Shown: positions 35,579-47,666, counted from the stretch's first letter. The stretch is DNA of 64,000 bases from Lethocerus indicus (GCA_019843655.1 JACDQD010000011.1:18629333-18693332), one strand, 5' to 3'. Numbers and translations: made by a program. Notes: generated from the sequence alone by a model not told the origin.

Positions 35579-36079
35579 TGTCAGAATAAATTTCGTGCAA
35601 AAGATTACAGCGAAGTAAAAACTGTATGAACTTGCCAGTTTATGCGACTACATCGAACGGTCGGGTTTTTCTTATCGCTCGTAACAAATGTAAATTCTAA
35701 TCGAATTAAATAGGACAGTTTGTAAATTTGATTTGCAAAATGCCGAGTATCGAAACCTCCCCCTCCACCCCGGGTGAGTTTGGACCGGTTTCAATGGTTT
35801 TCATTCATGAGCCTTCCCCTTCACTCTCCCTCTCTCTATCCCTCTCTCTCTCTCCCTCCCTCTGAGGGGCTTTTAAATGAAGCTTATCTGCGTTGGCGTA
35901 GCGCTTATCTTGTTGCGCCCCGACCGCCCTCCCATCGACGCCGCCCAACCCTCCGTCCAACCCCTGCGGTCTGTGCTATACCGCGCAGCACGTCCTTATT
36001 ATACCTACCTGGGACGTCGCCCGAGGGAAATAATAATAACGCCGGTATTGGCCGGAGTCGAACTGGATTTCTGGATTTT
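35579..36079. other. Unassigned spacer with CT-rich patch
   Basis: CT-rich 35815-35865. Short frames on both strands (35774-36148) show no recognisable family. Confidence 0.4.
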
Positions 36080-37070
36080 CTCATTTTGGCCCTATTCTGG
36101 GGCCGATTTTCGACTAACAACCGCAGTTTTGGGCTGATTTGCGCCTAAAACAGAATTTCTGGGCCGATATTTCGCCTAAAACGGCATTTTGGGCTGATTT
36201 GCGCCTAAAACGGCATTTTGGGCTGATTTTGCGCTGATTTTGCTAAAACGGCATTTTTGGGCTGATTTTTGCCTAAAAACCGTATTTTTGGGCTGATTTT
36301 GAGTCAAAAAACGGCATTTTTGGGCCGATATTTTACCTAAAAACTGCGTTTTTTGGTCTGATTTCGCGCCTAAAAACAGCATTTTGGACTGATTTTTCGC
36401 TTAAACACGGTATTTTTGGGCTGATTTTGAGTCAAAAAACGGCATTTTTGGGCCGATATTTTGCCTAAAAACCGTGTTTTTGGTCTGATTTTGCGCCTAA
36501 AAACAGCATTTTGGGCTGATTTTTCGCTTAAACACGGTATTTTTGGGCTGATTTTGAATCTAAAAACGGCATTTTTGGGCCGATATTTCACCTAAAAACG
36601 GCATTTTTGGGCGATAGTTTGCCTAAAAACCACGTTTTTGGGCTGATTTTGCGCCTAAAGACGGCATTTTGGGCTAATGTTTCGCCTAAACACGATCTTT
36701 TTGGGCTGATTTTGAATCTAAAAACGGCATTTTTGGGCTGATTTTTCGCCTAAAAACCGCATTTTTGGGTCTTAAAAACCGCATTTTTGGGCTAATTTTG
36801 TGTCTAAAAACCGCATTTTTGGGCTAATTTTGTGTCTAAAAACCGCATTTTTGGCCTATTTTCGCTAAAAACGGTATTTTTGGGCCGATTTTTCTCCTAA
36901 AAACCGCATTTTCGGGCCGATTTTGCGCTTAAAAACCGCATTTTTTATCCCATTTTGCGCCTAAAAACCGCTTATTTGGGACTTAAAACCCTCCGGTTTG
37001 GTCCGATTTTGCATCTGAAAACCGCACTTTTGGGCCGCTTTTTGTCCTAAAAACCGCCTTCTTGGGCCTT
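36080..37070. repeat. ~32-bp satellite, opposite orientation, block 5
   Basis: About 30 units, most clearly 32 bases at 36775-36850: GCATTTTTGGGCTAATTTTG, TGTCTAAAAACC. Same orientation as blocks 3 and 4. Confidence 0.9.
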
Positions 37071-37232
37071 TGAAATTGTACAAAATCCGAATAGTCTCAA
37101 TAATCGAATGCATAAATGCATTTAAGGCCCACACGACAATAATTGTATATCGTTTATCGCAGTTCTATGTATATTTATTGAAAAAGAGCTCCCCCATACA
37201 CGTTGCGTATACTTTCTCTGTCTACGAATTTA

Positions 37233-37335
37233 TTGTAGATTTCGTGTATTTCTCTCTCCTCTCGCCGGTTCTGTCTTTCGCTAGACCGGTTTCGGCCGTC
37301 TTCAGTAGCCGTTTTTTTTGGGCATCCCGCTGCAC
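37233..37335. mobile_element. Family G left-arm fragment
   Basis: TGTAGATTTCGTGTATTTCT, CTCTCGCCGG, TTTCGCTAGACCGGTTTCGG, CCGTCTTCAGTAG. Confidence 0.65.
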
Positions 37336-37379
37336 TGTGCGCGACACAGAAAATTTCCACCGTCAGCCCGCGAACTGAC

Positions 37380-37455
37380 CGAGGAAGTGCGTACTGAGGA
37401 GGAGGAGGAGGTGGATGAGGATGGGGATGAGGATGGGGATGAGGGGGGGAGTTAC
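37380..37455. repeat. Purine-rich (GAGGAT)n-like tract
   Basis: GAGGAGGAGGAGGTGGATGA followed by GGATGGGGATGA repeats. The complementary frame reads His-Pro repeats. Confidence 0.8.
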
Positions 37456-37604
37456 GCACGTACGTTTTCAGGACGGCTCATAGGGGCGAAGTGTAGACCT
37501 TGCTTTATAGGCTTTAATTGGTGGGCCTCGTAGATGGTGTCCTTGCAAAGCGATGCAACAGAGTGCATCTGTGCAGCAGAAAGGCAAGTGGAGCCAACAC
37601 GCTC

Positions 37605-37621
37605 TATCCCTCCCTCTCTCT

Positions 37622-37660
<39 letters not shown>

Positions 37661-37682
37661 CCTCTCTCTCTCCCTCTCTGTC
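37605..37682. repeat. (CT)n-rich tract
   Basis: CCCTCC and (CT)n alternate. The 200-codon frame across it (37553-38155) runs from this tract into a family G hairpin and is treated as repeat-derived. Confidence 0.85.
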
Positions 37683-37894
37683 TGGCTTCTATTTCTCTCC
37701 CACAGCCCGATGCACCGGGAAGTCAACGCGACGTTTTTACTTTCTTCACTCAGCGCCGAAGGATGGAAACAATAGAAAATGGACACGATTTCCTAGCTCA
37801 AAGTAGACTAATAATTCGGGAAGAGAATAGATTAGATAGATTAGGTCAAATTTTTTTATTTCTTGTACTCTGGGCTGAGAGGAGACCGACCGAA

Positions 37895-38088
37895 AGTGCT
37901 GTCCTCCGCCGGTCTCTAGACCGGTTTCGGCCGTTCGCCATCTCCGGTAGTCACTGCCGTCACTCTGTCTTTCTGAAGACGGGGCGAGCGGCCGAAACCG
38001 GTCTAGCGAAAGACCAGACCGGCGAGAGGGAGAAAGACGCGAAATCTACGCGAATTTCCAACCCTTCGCAGACCACAAAACGGAGTGT
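37895..38088. mobile_element. Family G element, right end intact
   Basis: GTCTCTAGACCGGTTTCGGC, then inverted GGGGCGAGCGGCCGAAACCG and GTCTAGCGAAAGACC, closing with TTTCCAACCCTTCGCAGACC, ACAAAACGGAG. Confidence 0.75.
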
Positions 38089-38389
38089 GTTGAACTATAG
38101 AAGCCCTCATCTATCGCCCGGTTATGGATATATCAAATGGTTATGGATGGTGTAGAATTGTAGAGGTCCGCCTAGAGTTTTCACTAATCCCAGACATGCC
38201 GAGACTTCCAGACGAAAATACCGTATTGCATTAAAAGTTTGATGCATATTGAACTGCATTTAATCTATTTTATCGGTCGCATAACTGCAGCAGGTCTACC
38301 AAATAGACGTCAATACCTCGAAATGACCCTTAACCATTTGATATATCCATATAACCAGGTTATAAATGGGGCTTTTAAGAACATTCTTC

Positions 38390-39348
38390 CGCCAGAAGCC
38401 GGTTTCACGGCTGCTCGCCGTCTTCAGTAGCGCTACTGAAAGACCACGAAACCGGCGACAGGTGGCAGAAACACCACAAACCTACAACAAAATCTAGATT
38501 TCCCGAGCTTCTCGCCTCCTCCCGCCGGTCCGCTCCTCCGCCAGAAGCCGGTTTCACGGCTGCTCGCCGTCTTCAGTAGCACCCGAAACCGGCGACAGGT
38601 GGCAGAAACACCACAAACCTACAACAAAATCTAGATTTCCCGAGCTTCTCGCCTCCTCCCGCCGGTCCGCTCCTCCGCCAGAAGCCGGTTTCACGGCTGC
38701 TCGCCGTCTTCAGTAGCACCCGAAACCGGCGAGAGGTGGCAGAAACACCACAAACCTACAACAAAATCTAGATTTCCCGAGCTTCTCGCCTCCTCCCGCC
38801 GGTCCGCTCTTCCGCCAGAAGCCGGTTTCACGTCTTCAGTAGCTGGCCGGTCGAGAGGTCCTCCGCCAGAAGCCGGTTTCAGGCTGCTCGCCGTCTTCAA
38901 ACCGGCGACCACAAAACCTACAACAAAATCTAGATTTCCCGAGCTTCTCGCCTCCTCCCGCCGGTCCGCTCCTCCGCCAGAAGCCGGTTTCACGTCTTCA
39001 GTAGCACCCGAAACCGGCGAGAGGTGGCAGAAACACCACAAACCTACAACAAAATCTAGATTTCCCGAGCTTCTCGCCTCCTCCCGCCGGTCCGCTCTTC
39101 GCCAAGAAGCCGGTTTCACGGCTGCTCGCCGTCTTCAGTAGCACCCGAAACCGGCGAGAGGTGGCAGAAACACCACAAACCTACAACAAAATCTAGATTT
39201 CCCGAGCTTCTCGCCTCCTCCCGCCGGTCCGCTCTTCCGCTAGAAGCCGGTTTCACGTCTTCAGTAGCACCCGAAACCGGCGAGAGGTGGCAGAAACGCA
39301 CGAAATCTACGTTATATTATTCCAACCACTCGCAGGCCAAAAAAACAG
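38390..39348. repeat. ~137-bp family G tandem array
   Basis: TCTAGATTTCCCGAGCTTCT starts at about 38493, 38630, 38768, 38930, 39055 and 39192, giving periods of 138, 137, 162, 125 and 137. Units hold CCGCCAGAAGCCGGTTTCAC, GCTCGCCGTCTTCAGTAGC and GAGAGGTGGCAGAAACACCA. The block closes with the family right end (ATTCCAACCACTCGCAGGCC). The third unit carries an internal partial duplication. Confidence 0.9.
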
Positions 39349-39600
39349 GTATTCTAAATAAATTCAATTGTTAGAGGTGAACATACGATAGGGTAGTGGG
39401 TATTAGCTATAAAAATATAAAAAAATTATAATGAAAATTCAGAATGTTCCTGTGGGGAGGGGGGGAATTGACATTCTGGAATTTCAATTACTCCAAAAAA
39501 AAAAAATATGTACTATCCGATACCACTGTACCCAATTCTGTATGAGATCTATTTAAAAACTTAATGTATAAATATTTACGTCTGCAATTGGATGTTTTAA
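39349..39600. other. Unassigned spacer
   Basis: AT-rich with G and A runs. Nothing recognised. Confidence 0.4.
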
Positions 39601-39601
39601 A

Positions 39602-39682
39602 CAGGGCCGCCGTCGGGGATTGAACCCGGAACCTGGAACCGTCCGTACCATCTGGACTATTCCAGTACCAAAAACAAACTGT
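39602..39682 (-). other. tRNA-like sequence with A and B boxes
   Basis: Read on the minus strand, TAGTCCAGATGG (39659-39648) fits the A-box consensus and GGTTCAATCCC (39626-39616) fits the B box. CCGGG/CCCG flanking the loop gives a T-arm of four pairs. Only about 21 bases separate the boxes, against about 33 in a normal tRNA, and no acceptor stem pairs. This is better read as a tRNA-derived SINE head or damaged pseudogene than a working tRNA. No run of T follows closely as a Pol III terminator. Confidence 0.4.
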
Positions 39683-40050
39683 GGAATCCGTTTTCTCCTC
39701 TTTCCATTGTGTTTCCGTTTATACGAACGATGATTTTATTTCGATAATTCCAAGCTTTCTTGCTGCACTTTGTCCGTTACTGCTTCCGTAGATGCTCAAC
39801 ACGGATTAGTGGATTTTTCTATTTTTTTCTTCAGCCCAATCCGTCTTAATTCGCTCAGATATTGAGCTGACGGCCATTCCATAAAATCCTGTCCTAAATG
39901 ACGATATTACGTGAAAAACGATTGATGATATTCATATACAAACTTGACGCGCAATTGCGGCACTTCGGCCTCACGTCGCACGCGCATATTTTATTGACAC
40001 TTAATTCGGTAATTCAGTGCAGTCTTTAATAAATCAAGCGCATACTTAGA

Positions 40051-40248
40051 CCGGCAACTAAGTCATTGCGGATTTATTCGCCAGACGGAAATTTAGGCGT
40101 TGTCTGCGTGTATTTCTACGCACGTTTACATCTTCAAATCTATTATAGAGTATATTCAGTAATATATTTATTGCGTGCCAAAAAATGCACCCGAACGTGA
40201 GAAGAATAATGCGCAATTATTTAGTTGCCAACCCAATAGAAAGGCCGG
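40051..40248. mobile_element. Element D, short MITE with TIR
   Basis: The left end CCGGCAACTAAGTCATTGCG is mirrored by GCGCAATTATTTAGTTGCCA, ACCC at the right. The reverse complement of the copy at 51511-51722 shares GCACGTTTACATCTTCAAAT internally. Confidence 0.7.
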
Positions 40249-40389
40249 AATGCATATATTAATCAATATTTGTACTTATATATATTTATATATATTGAAA
40301 AATAACGTTATTTTTATCTTGTATCGTCAATTTCGGAATCGAAAGATTAGGACGGCCCAAGCTGATGACTTTTGTGTACCAAATTTCGA

Positions 40390-40725
40390 TTCTTCACGGC
40401 CGCTCGCCGTCTTCAGTAGCGCTGTGTATCACCGAAGCATCGCGGAGTGGCAAAGTGACTTAGCGATAATTCGAAAATTACTCACGATTATGTAAAAAAA
40501 CGGCCCGTTATTTACACATTTTAATTAATTACAAACCGACGTTTCGCCAGTTCGCGCTTTCAATTTCTTCATATTTAAAATTTCCAAATCAATCGCCGGC
40601 ATATTATATGTTGTTTCTTTCGACGGCTCGTACAATTTTCGTTAAAATTAATTCCGTATTAATTACTGAAGACGGCGAGCAGCGACCGAAACCGGCGAGA
40701 GGAGACTGAAATATAACAAATCTGT
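40390..40725. mobile_element. Two family G fragments in inverted order
   Basis: GGCCGCTCGCCGTCTTCAGT, AGCGC at about 40398, and ACTGAAGACGGCGAGCAGCG with GCGAGAGGAGACTGAAA at about 40666-40715. About 240 AT-rich bases lie between them. Confidence 0.6.
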
Positions 40726-40814
40726 GACCGATAAATTTCGTGAAATGAAATTGTTTCATCGTCGTTCTGTTAGCAGCTGGCGAATATAAAATAAGGGTAA
40801 AAACTGTAAAGACA

Positions 40815-41058
40815 AGGACAGTTTCCTCATCCTTTGGGGACCAAATATCTTGACTTCCCTTTTGATTTTAAATACAATCGGCTATAGAAACGATACATAA
40901 GTAATGTATCTTGTAATATACGTTCTTATAGAGAGCGTAGCATGAAAATATTTCTGGACTGTCTGTGCTTTCTTCGGTCTGCACTGTCACTGTCACTCGT
41001 CGCTACTGAAGATGAGAGAGGGGACGTAAACAGCACGAAATCTACGCTACAATGCAGT
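40815..41058. repeat. Element C copy 2 joined to a family G fragment
   Basis: AGTTTCCTCATCC, GGGGACCAAATATC, AAATACAATCGGCTATAGAA, ACGATACATAAGTAATGTAT, GAGAGCGTAGCATGAAAATA, then CGCTACTGAAGATGAGAGAG and ACGAAATCTACGC. Confidence 0.75.
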
Positions 41059-41304
41059 TTTTCCGGGCGAAAGTGAATGCACTCGTAAAGTGCGCACGGA
41101 AATTCGGTAAAATGCGGATTGTGTCAAATTTCAACTCGTTCAATTCGTGACATTAGGGCACAAACTGTATATATTATTGCGTCAATTGTGAATTGACGGG
41201 ACTGAAGCGTTCACGTCCGATTTAGTTCGGTAATTCGGTAATAACCGGACTTTCTAACTTTTTTCACTACCGCTAGTGTCGTAAAACCTGAACCCGGGCT
41301 GGAT

Positions 41305-41308
<4 letters not shown>

Positions 41309-41370
<62 letters not shown>

Positions 41371-41371
41371 C
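41309..41371. repeat. (TA)n-(TG)n compound microsatellite
   Basis: About 20 TA units followed by about 10 TG units. Confidence 0.95.
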
Positions 41372-41447
41372 GGCTCTCACTAAAACGGGAGCTGGAAGTT
41401 GGGGCCACGTGGCCAATGAACTCTGGATTTGACCCTTCGCCATCACC

Positions 41448-41624
<177 letters not shown>

Positions 41625-41658
41625 AGTAAAGGATTTTTATATATTATTCGATTCGGCG

Positions 41659-41925
41659 ATAATTTCGGTTTGAATTTCAATCGAAAAATTTTACGGCATT
41701 TTACAGACCGATTACGCCATTATTCACTTAACGGCTGAACGTAAGGCAACAGATAGGGCAGCATAATGGGTCAACGCCTACTTTAAACTGAATTTTTCGA
41801 CTCGATTTATCAATGAGAATATAACTTTCTGAATAATGGCTGAATTAAATCTGCGTCGCATAAGACAGTAACCGGTCTTTGTAATTTCGGTTTGAATTTC
41901 AATCGAAAATTTTACGATTTTACGG
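41659..41925. repeat. Short direct repeat pair
   Basis: ATAATTTCGGTTTGAATTTC, AATCGAAAAATTTTACG at 41659-41695 recurs at about 41881-41915. Confidence 0.6.
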
Positions 41926-42769
41926 CCATACAACAAGTGGAAAGCCGGCCGACTTTTCACTCGATTCGTGAAGGAAGAAAAGACAGAAAAAAGAAAAAAA
42001 ATTCGAACGAATATTCATATTTCTGTATCTTATGACGACCGCGTTCCTCGCGTCATAATTGACCTACAGCCGAATACATTTCCTCGGATTCAATTATTCA
42101 ATAGGCCTGTATTCAATTCCGATCGATAATAAAAGCCCGTTTAATTACGATTTACGACCGGCCCTATACTAGAAATTCTCACCTTGGACCGAAATCTCAT
42201 GACACTGGCGGAGGACCAAGACGCGATACAGCATAAGATTATGCGGAATTTCATATACATTTTTCACTCAGTAAACTGAGCACTTTTGAACTCGGTAAAA
42301 GGGTGAAAATTGCGCGCGGTTATTCAGACGCGGTGATATTGAACAATTTGTTGATTAAAAATTGATTTTTATCAAATGCACGCATACACACACACACACA
42401 CATCTTGTATATGAAATTTGCTCCAATGAACGTCATTTTTTTGAGTTTATGTACTGTATTTATTGTATTTTTTTTTGTAATATAACACGAAAAAATCAGT
42501 CCGTGTTACACAATTTTCACTGTATAAAGAAATTAAAGGGCTGAAAATCTGTTATAGTATAATTTAGGGGGTTGAAATGCGATATTTCTTATTAGTTTCA
42601 GTCAAAACAACCCTATCCATTACGTTTCCAATCTGGGCCACCGACGTCACGATACGGCGAACGTTCGGAGAAAGTCCGAATGGTATAATTTAACGTCAGT
42701 TTTTTTTATTTTTTCTATCCAGCGAGAATAGATAACCCATTTTTAGATTAGATTTTAGATCCAGGATGT
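41926..42769. other. Unassigned gene-free spacer
   Basis: Contains a (CA)n run (42381-42401). No repeat family or gene recognised. Confidence 0.4.
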
Positions 42770-42875
42770 AGTGGATTTCGTTCTGTTTCAGCCGGTTTGG
42801 TCTTTCGCCAGACCGGTCTTCAGTAGCGAGAGGGAGAGAGAGAGATGAGAGAGATCGAGAGAGAGAGAGATTCAA
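42770..42875. mobile_element. Family G left-arm fragment with GA tract
   Basis: GATTTCGTTCTGTTTCAGCC, GGTCTTTCGCCAGACCGGTC, TTCAGTAGCGAGAG, followed by (GA)n. Confidence 0.6.
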
Positions 42876-43159
42876 GATCAATGAAATGACCACTGATCTA
42901 AATGTCATCATCATCATCATAATTGTCCACTCCCTGTTTGTACGTCAATATTGCCCTTTGTTAATTTACAGTTCCGACAATAGGGCAGTGAAAAAAAATA
43001 TTTTGTGAACCCTAAAGTATATATCGACAATTTGATAAAATGTATTTCACTCTTGAGCAGTTATTCAAGAGGGAAATCGGGAAAATTTGCCGGAAAAGTG
43101 GCAAATAATATCGTTGAATATACACAGTAGATTAATAATTAAAGTTTCTTTAGAGATGT

Positions 43160-43850
43160 AAGATCTCTAAAGACAAGAACAGTTTCCTCATCCTTGGGGA
43201 CCCCCATATCTGACTTCCCTTTTGATTTTAAATACAATCGACTATAGAAACGATACATAACTAATGTATCCTGCGATACACGTCCTTATAGAGAGCGTAG
43301 CATATATGAAAATATTTCTGGACTGTCTGTGTTTTCTTGGGTCTGCACTGTCATACCGAACACCGCTGCTGAAGACGACCGAAACCGGTCTGGCGGAAGA
43401 CCGAAACCGGCGAGAGGAGACATAAAACACAATAGTAATATAAAAATAGGGTAAAATCTCTAAAGACAAGAACAGTTTACCCTCATCCGTGGGGACCAAA
43501 TATCTGACATCCCTTTTGATTTTAAATACAATCGACTATAGAAACGATACATAACTAATGTATCCTGCGATATACGTTCTTATAGAGAGCATAGCATGAA
43601 AATATTCCCTGGACTTTCTGTGCTTTCTTGGGTCTGCACTGTCACTGTCACTTACAGCCTCGTACCGAAAACCGCTACTGAAGATGACCGAAACCGGTCT
43701 ACCGATTCTTGTATGAAAATATTCCCTGGACTGTCTGCGTCCAGCCCCAAAACGACATCGGGACGCCGTGCTACTGAAGGTGGCGAGCTGCCGAAACCGG
43801 TCCGGCGAAACTCTAGGATATTCCGGCGGCCGGTGTAGACCGGTTTTGCC
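43160..43850. repeat. Tandem pair of element C + family G half
   Basis: Element C at 43164-43360 and again at 43459-43660 (period about 295). Each is followed by a family G right half (GCTGCTGAAGACGACCGAAA; CGCTACTGAAGATGACCGAA). A third family G piece (GTGCTACTGAAGGTGGCGAG) lies near 43768. Confidence 0.8.
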
Positions 43851-44190
43851 GTCTAGTAATTGTCTATCGGTGTTGCGTTCTGTGCGCTGTTTATGGCCGT
43901 TGGGTCGGGCGGCGTGGGTAGGGCCTAAGGCCGTGATATTGTAACCAGTTGTTGGGGAAAAGTGTGCCACGGTCACGACCCACTTGGGCGCCGTGGTTTC
44001 GACCGTGGCCCTCGCACTAGTCCCGCACCCCTCCCAATATACCGCTCGACTGCACGGAGGGCGAATTTGCTCAACCTCAATCGAGACCAATTTTAAGCTG
44101 ACAGACACATTTTCTTTTTCCCCCCCAACACCGATTTTGAGCCTCTCAATCTCAATTTATCCTCCGTTTAAAAGTGTAAAAAAATTATTT
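43851..44190. other. Unassigned spacer, locally GC-rich
   Basis: The minus strand is open here (part of a 190-codon frame, 44108-43536) and crosses the element C pair. Not recognised as a protein. Confidence 0.4.
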
Positions 44191-44520
44191 ACTGTAGGTT
44201 CGTGATGTTTCTGTCTCCTCTCGCTGCTGGTTAGGTCTTGGTGCTAGACCGGGGTTTCGGCCGCTCGCCATCTTCAGTAGCGCCCTGTGTTAGAGTCACT
44301 GTTGTGCACTTTGGACAGTACATGTGAAAGTGACAGTGGGCAGTGAGGATGACCCCAAAAACATCCAAAGTGCTGACAGTGACAGTAACACAGCGCTACT
44401 GAAGATGGCGAGCGGCCGACAAACCGGTCTAGCACCAAGACCGAACAGCGGCGAGAGAGGAGACAGAAACATCACGAACCTACAGTATATTCAACCCTCG
44501 CAGACCACAAAACAGGTATA
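44191..44520. mobile_element. Near-complete family G foldback, ~330 bp
   Basis: CTGTAGGTTCGTGATGTTTC (left) is mirrored by ATCACGAACCTACAG (right). CGCCATCTTCAGTAGCG and CGCTACTGAAGATGGCG are inverted. The right end continues into the family terminal repeat (CCCTCGCAGACCACAAAACA, GGTATA); the left terminal repeat is lost. Confidence 0.85.
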
Positions 44521-44626
44521 TCAAAAATTTTTTTTTAATTTACATTGCAATTTAAATTGCATTAAAGCAAAAGGACGTTGCGACGACGTTACACCAACCA
44601 ATTCTGTATTATACCAGGAGAAATAG

Positions 44627-45182
44627 AGAGTGGTCCAAAAAAATGTATCCACCGTTTAAAAGTCAATAACTGACAAACTAATTGACGGAGTTGTGTCTCA
44701 TTTTTGGTGAAAGTGTAGCTTAAAGTCCGACTTAAAGATGTATCACACTGTAGGTGTTCGAAATGTTCACCATTATTAACATTTTTCGTAGTGTTATAGT
44801 TCCGGTAATCGCGTCATACAACCGTTGTATCGTTTTGTCAGATGACACAGTCGCTGGATAGTCAGTGTTCTGTTGTCAGTTCTGTACCTTGTTGTACTCG
44901 AGTAAACTTGGCCGGCGCAAGGCTTAGAATTGGACGAAAGGAAGCCAGTTTTGAACTGGTATTTTAAGTACATTAACGAGGTTCAACGGCAATGGCGAAA
45001 TTAGCATCGTTTCTGTCTCTGGATATTTATAACGGTGGACCATTTCGAACACCTACAGCTGTATATATCTTTAAGTCGGACTTTAAGCTACACTTTCACC
45101 AAAAATGAGTCACAACTCCGCCGATCAGTTTACAAGTTATGGACCGTTAAACGGTGGATACATTTTTTTGGACCACTCTCTA
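44627..45182. mobile_element. Complete family M MITE, ~555 bp, mariner-like
   Basis: Begins AGAGAGTGGTCCAAAAAAAT and ends with its reverse complement; terminal inverted repeats are roughly 165 bases. The middle, read on the plus strand, contains a fragment translating as FKYINEVQR(Q/W)-type residues after LNW, reminiscent of the N-terminal helix-turn-helix of mariner/Tc1 transposases. That resemblance is from memory and is inference. No catalytic domain is present, so it is non-autonomous. Other copies: 12505, 50300, 52049, 59331, 59487, 62309 and 62885. Confidence 0.8.
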
Positions 45183-45775
45183 TTTCTCCTGGAACAATAC
45201 AGAATTTGTATCTGTAACGTCGTCTCAACATCCTTTTGTGTAAATACAATTTCAGTCACGAACTAGTGTCGTCAATAAAATTAAAAATTAATTTTCACAC
45301 TAGTTTAGAATACCCGTACTGTGGTCTGCGTGGGGTTGGAATTTTACGGCAATTTTTACATATTCCATTGAAGAAGTAATCATTGAATTATGTAATAATA
45401 CGGGTCAACGCTAAAATTAATAATGGTATTACATAACAGTAACATAAAGAGCGTGAAATGCTCATGAAACTGCGATACGTTTACTGTGCTGTGCCCACAT
45501 AACGTCCATATAAAACTGTATAAAGTAATAAGCGACATTGATGTTCAAGTAACGAGTAGTAGAATAAAAGAGGAGAAACTTTTCACAATTATTTTAATTT
45601 TATATATTTATATAGTTATAGTGTATTTAGGGTTTAGCTCGAAGAATGAAACTTTTCAAGTCCTTTTAAGTACTGTTTGTAAGAGTAGATCTACGTGTAG
45701 GCTAAGCTCGGAAACGCGGCACTAGAGGGTGCTTCCTTTACCACTTTAAATTACAGGAATTTACCAATTTTCCAA
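44990..45775. repeat. Left arm of a 5.5-kb foldback
   Basis: Reverse complement of about 49710-50485. Shared landmarks are GGGTGCTTCCTTTACCACTT/AAGTGGTAAAGAAAGCACCC, AGTAGATCTACGTGTAGGCT, CATAACGTCCATATAAAACT, TACCCGTACTGTGGTCTGCG and TTCAGTCACGAACTAGTGTC. It includes the right half of a family M MITE and a family G terminus. The matching 79/80-codon frames in both arms are a result of the duplication. Confidence 0.85.
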
Positions 45776-46329
45776 TTGACCGTAATGGAGTTTTAAGAGG
45801 TTCTCTCGTCTAATCAGTTGCAATTTGAAAATTAGTAACGCGGAGGAGAAACCCCCCCCCCTGACTCATATTTCTTCTTTCCGGTTACTACTACCGAGTA
45901 TCCGTCGTGAGTATTGAGTAATTGAGTACCGGTAGAATTCGGTCGACAGAAAAAAAGAAAAAGTTTTCCGTAAACGTCCAATTTCGTGTCAAGTGCACTG
46001 TCAGGCTGTTCGTAGCGGTGACCTCAGACACGGTTGTGACCTCCTTACGATTTTTCTCCCAGTCAATACGGCCTCTAACAGTGTTCTAACAGTCTGTTGA
46101 AAATTAATTTTTTTAATTAAATCATTCAATCAATATATGTAATAATTATCAACTATTCGGACCGACGCCATCGTGAGATGCTAAAAAATATTACCGAAAT
46201 TAGCGATAGTTTTAGTGGTATCAAATAATTAACAGCGGTAATATCAAGGGCGTGAAATGCTTATGATTTTTTTCTGTCCGTTTATTACTTTTTACAGCGT
46301 TTATGGTTGTTAATTACAAAAAAACTGTA

Positions 46330-46510
46330 CTGTGTACAAGTGAAAGTGACAGTGGGCAGTGAGGATGCCCAAAAAACATCCAAAGTGCCGTAAAAAGTGA
46401 CTGACACAGCGCTACTGAAGACGGCGAGCGGCCGAAACCGGTCTAGCAAGAGGCAAACCCGGCGAGAGGAGACAGAAAAAACACGCGAAATCTACGGTAT
46501 TAATAGTTAT
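46330..46510. mobile_element. Family G right half
   Basis: GTACAAGTGAAAGTGACAGT, GGGCAGTGAGGATGCCC, CGCTACTGAAGACGGCGAGC, CGAAATCTACGGTATTA. Left half absent. Confidence 0.75.
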
Positions 46511-46599
46511 AATTTTTCAACGAAATAGTCGTATTGATGCCCAGCTATATACTGGATTGTAGATCGGTATAGTTCTGTCCGAAATAACTGGTTGTAATT

Positions 46600-47560
46600 T
46601 GAATCCCCACAATTACTGGAGTCCGAATTGCGCCCTTCGAAATGGTATTGAAAAAAATAGAAAAAAAAGAAAAGATTTCGCAAGTTGGCGCCGAAAATGT
46701 TGGATCCCGCTCACTCGACGACCCCAAAATGTTGAATAAAGAATCGAAAATAAAAAAAGAAAAAATCCTTCGGCGGACGATTTTGAGGCCGCCCACCAAA
46801 AAACGGCTGTCACACCCCTCCGAGGGGTACGTGAGATATTACGTTTTCTCCCCTTCTGCTCGTTTTCTCCGATATTATGTAGACGAATTGCAGTCGTTTG
46901 GGCGACATAAATTTTTAAGGGGGTCAGGACCACACCGAATTTAGTGTAGAAGTGTAATTCCTCAAAACTCTTTCAGACGCTAATAAACAGAGTATTTTAT
47001 CAGGTTGATAAAAAGTTGTTCCAGATATTATTCTAGAAAGAGTTTGCGGCGGGCGCACTTCTGGCGGAACCGAGATATTACGATTTTTTGGCTTCTGTGC
47101 GATTTATTAAAACGGATTTTTTGTAATCTGTTTTAGGCGATATAAATTGAATTCACGAAATTTGGGGGTAGGGAGCATTCCATCGCACATAAAACACATA
47201 AACACTGAAATAAATATTAATTTTGTATTTCGCCAGTTTAATAACGTCGCGGCCGGTACTTGAGATATTTACCATCTTTCGTGCTACGGTTCTATTTCAC
47301 CCGTTCTTCATTTCAGAACGAAATTTGAACGAAATCAAATTTCGAGTTCACGAAATGAACATGTGATAAAATGCCCGATTTAAAGGAATTTTATTAGTTA
47401 AATAACCGAAGGGCCATTATGGAAACGGTGGGCCTCTGTACCGAAAAAGGTACGCATTTCTGGACGACTTGCGCCATTATTTTCCCCCATTCTCTTTGAA
47501 ATTTTAATTGGCCGACATTTAAATGAGTTCACGAAAATGATTCTCCCCAGAAACGATTTT
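46600..47560. repeat. Degenerate ~200-260-bp repeats
   Basis: GAGATATTACG and (G)GCGACATAAATT...GAATTCACGAAA recur loosely at about 46830-46925, 47088-47160, 47262-47360 and 47500-47540. A 100-codon plus frame (46642-46944) and overlapping minus frames are not recognised. Confidence 0.35.
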
Positions 47561-47666
47561 AGAAATAAAAAATTCGACATTCAAATTTGTCTTATTGAAA
47601 TGGCGCGGTCGGAAATCACCCGGCGACCGACAGTTTCGGTTTCCGGCCGGCGAAAGCCCCGAAATT

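Noticed and set aside
37553..38155. 200-codon frame
   Set aside because: Runs through a CT tract into a family G hairpin; composition changes at the repeat borders.
43536..44108. 190-codon minus-strand frame
   Set aside because: Overlaps the tandem element C and family G pieces; no recognised domain.
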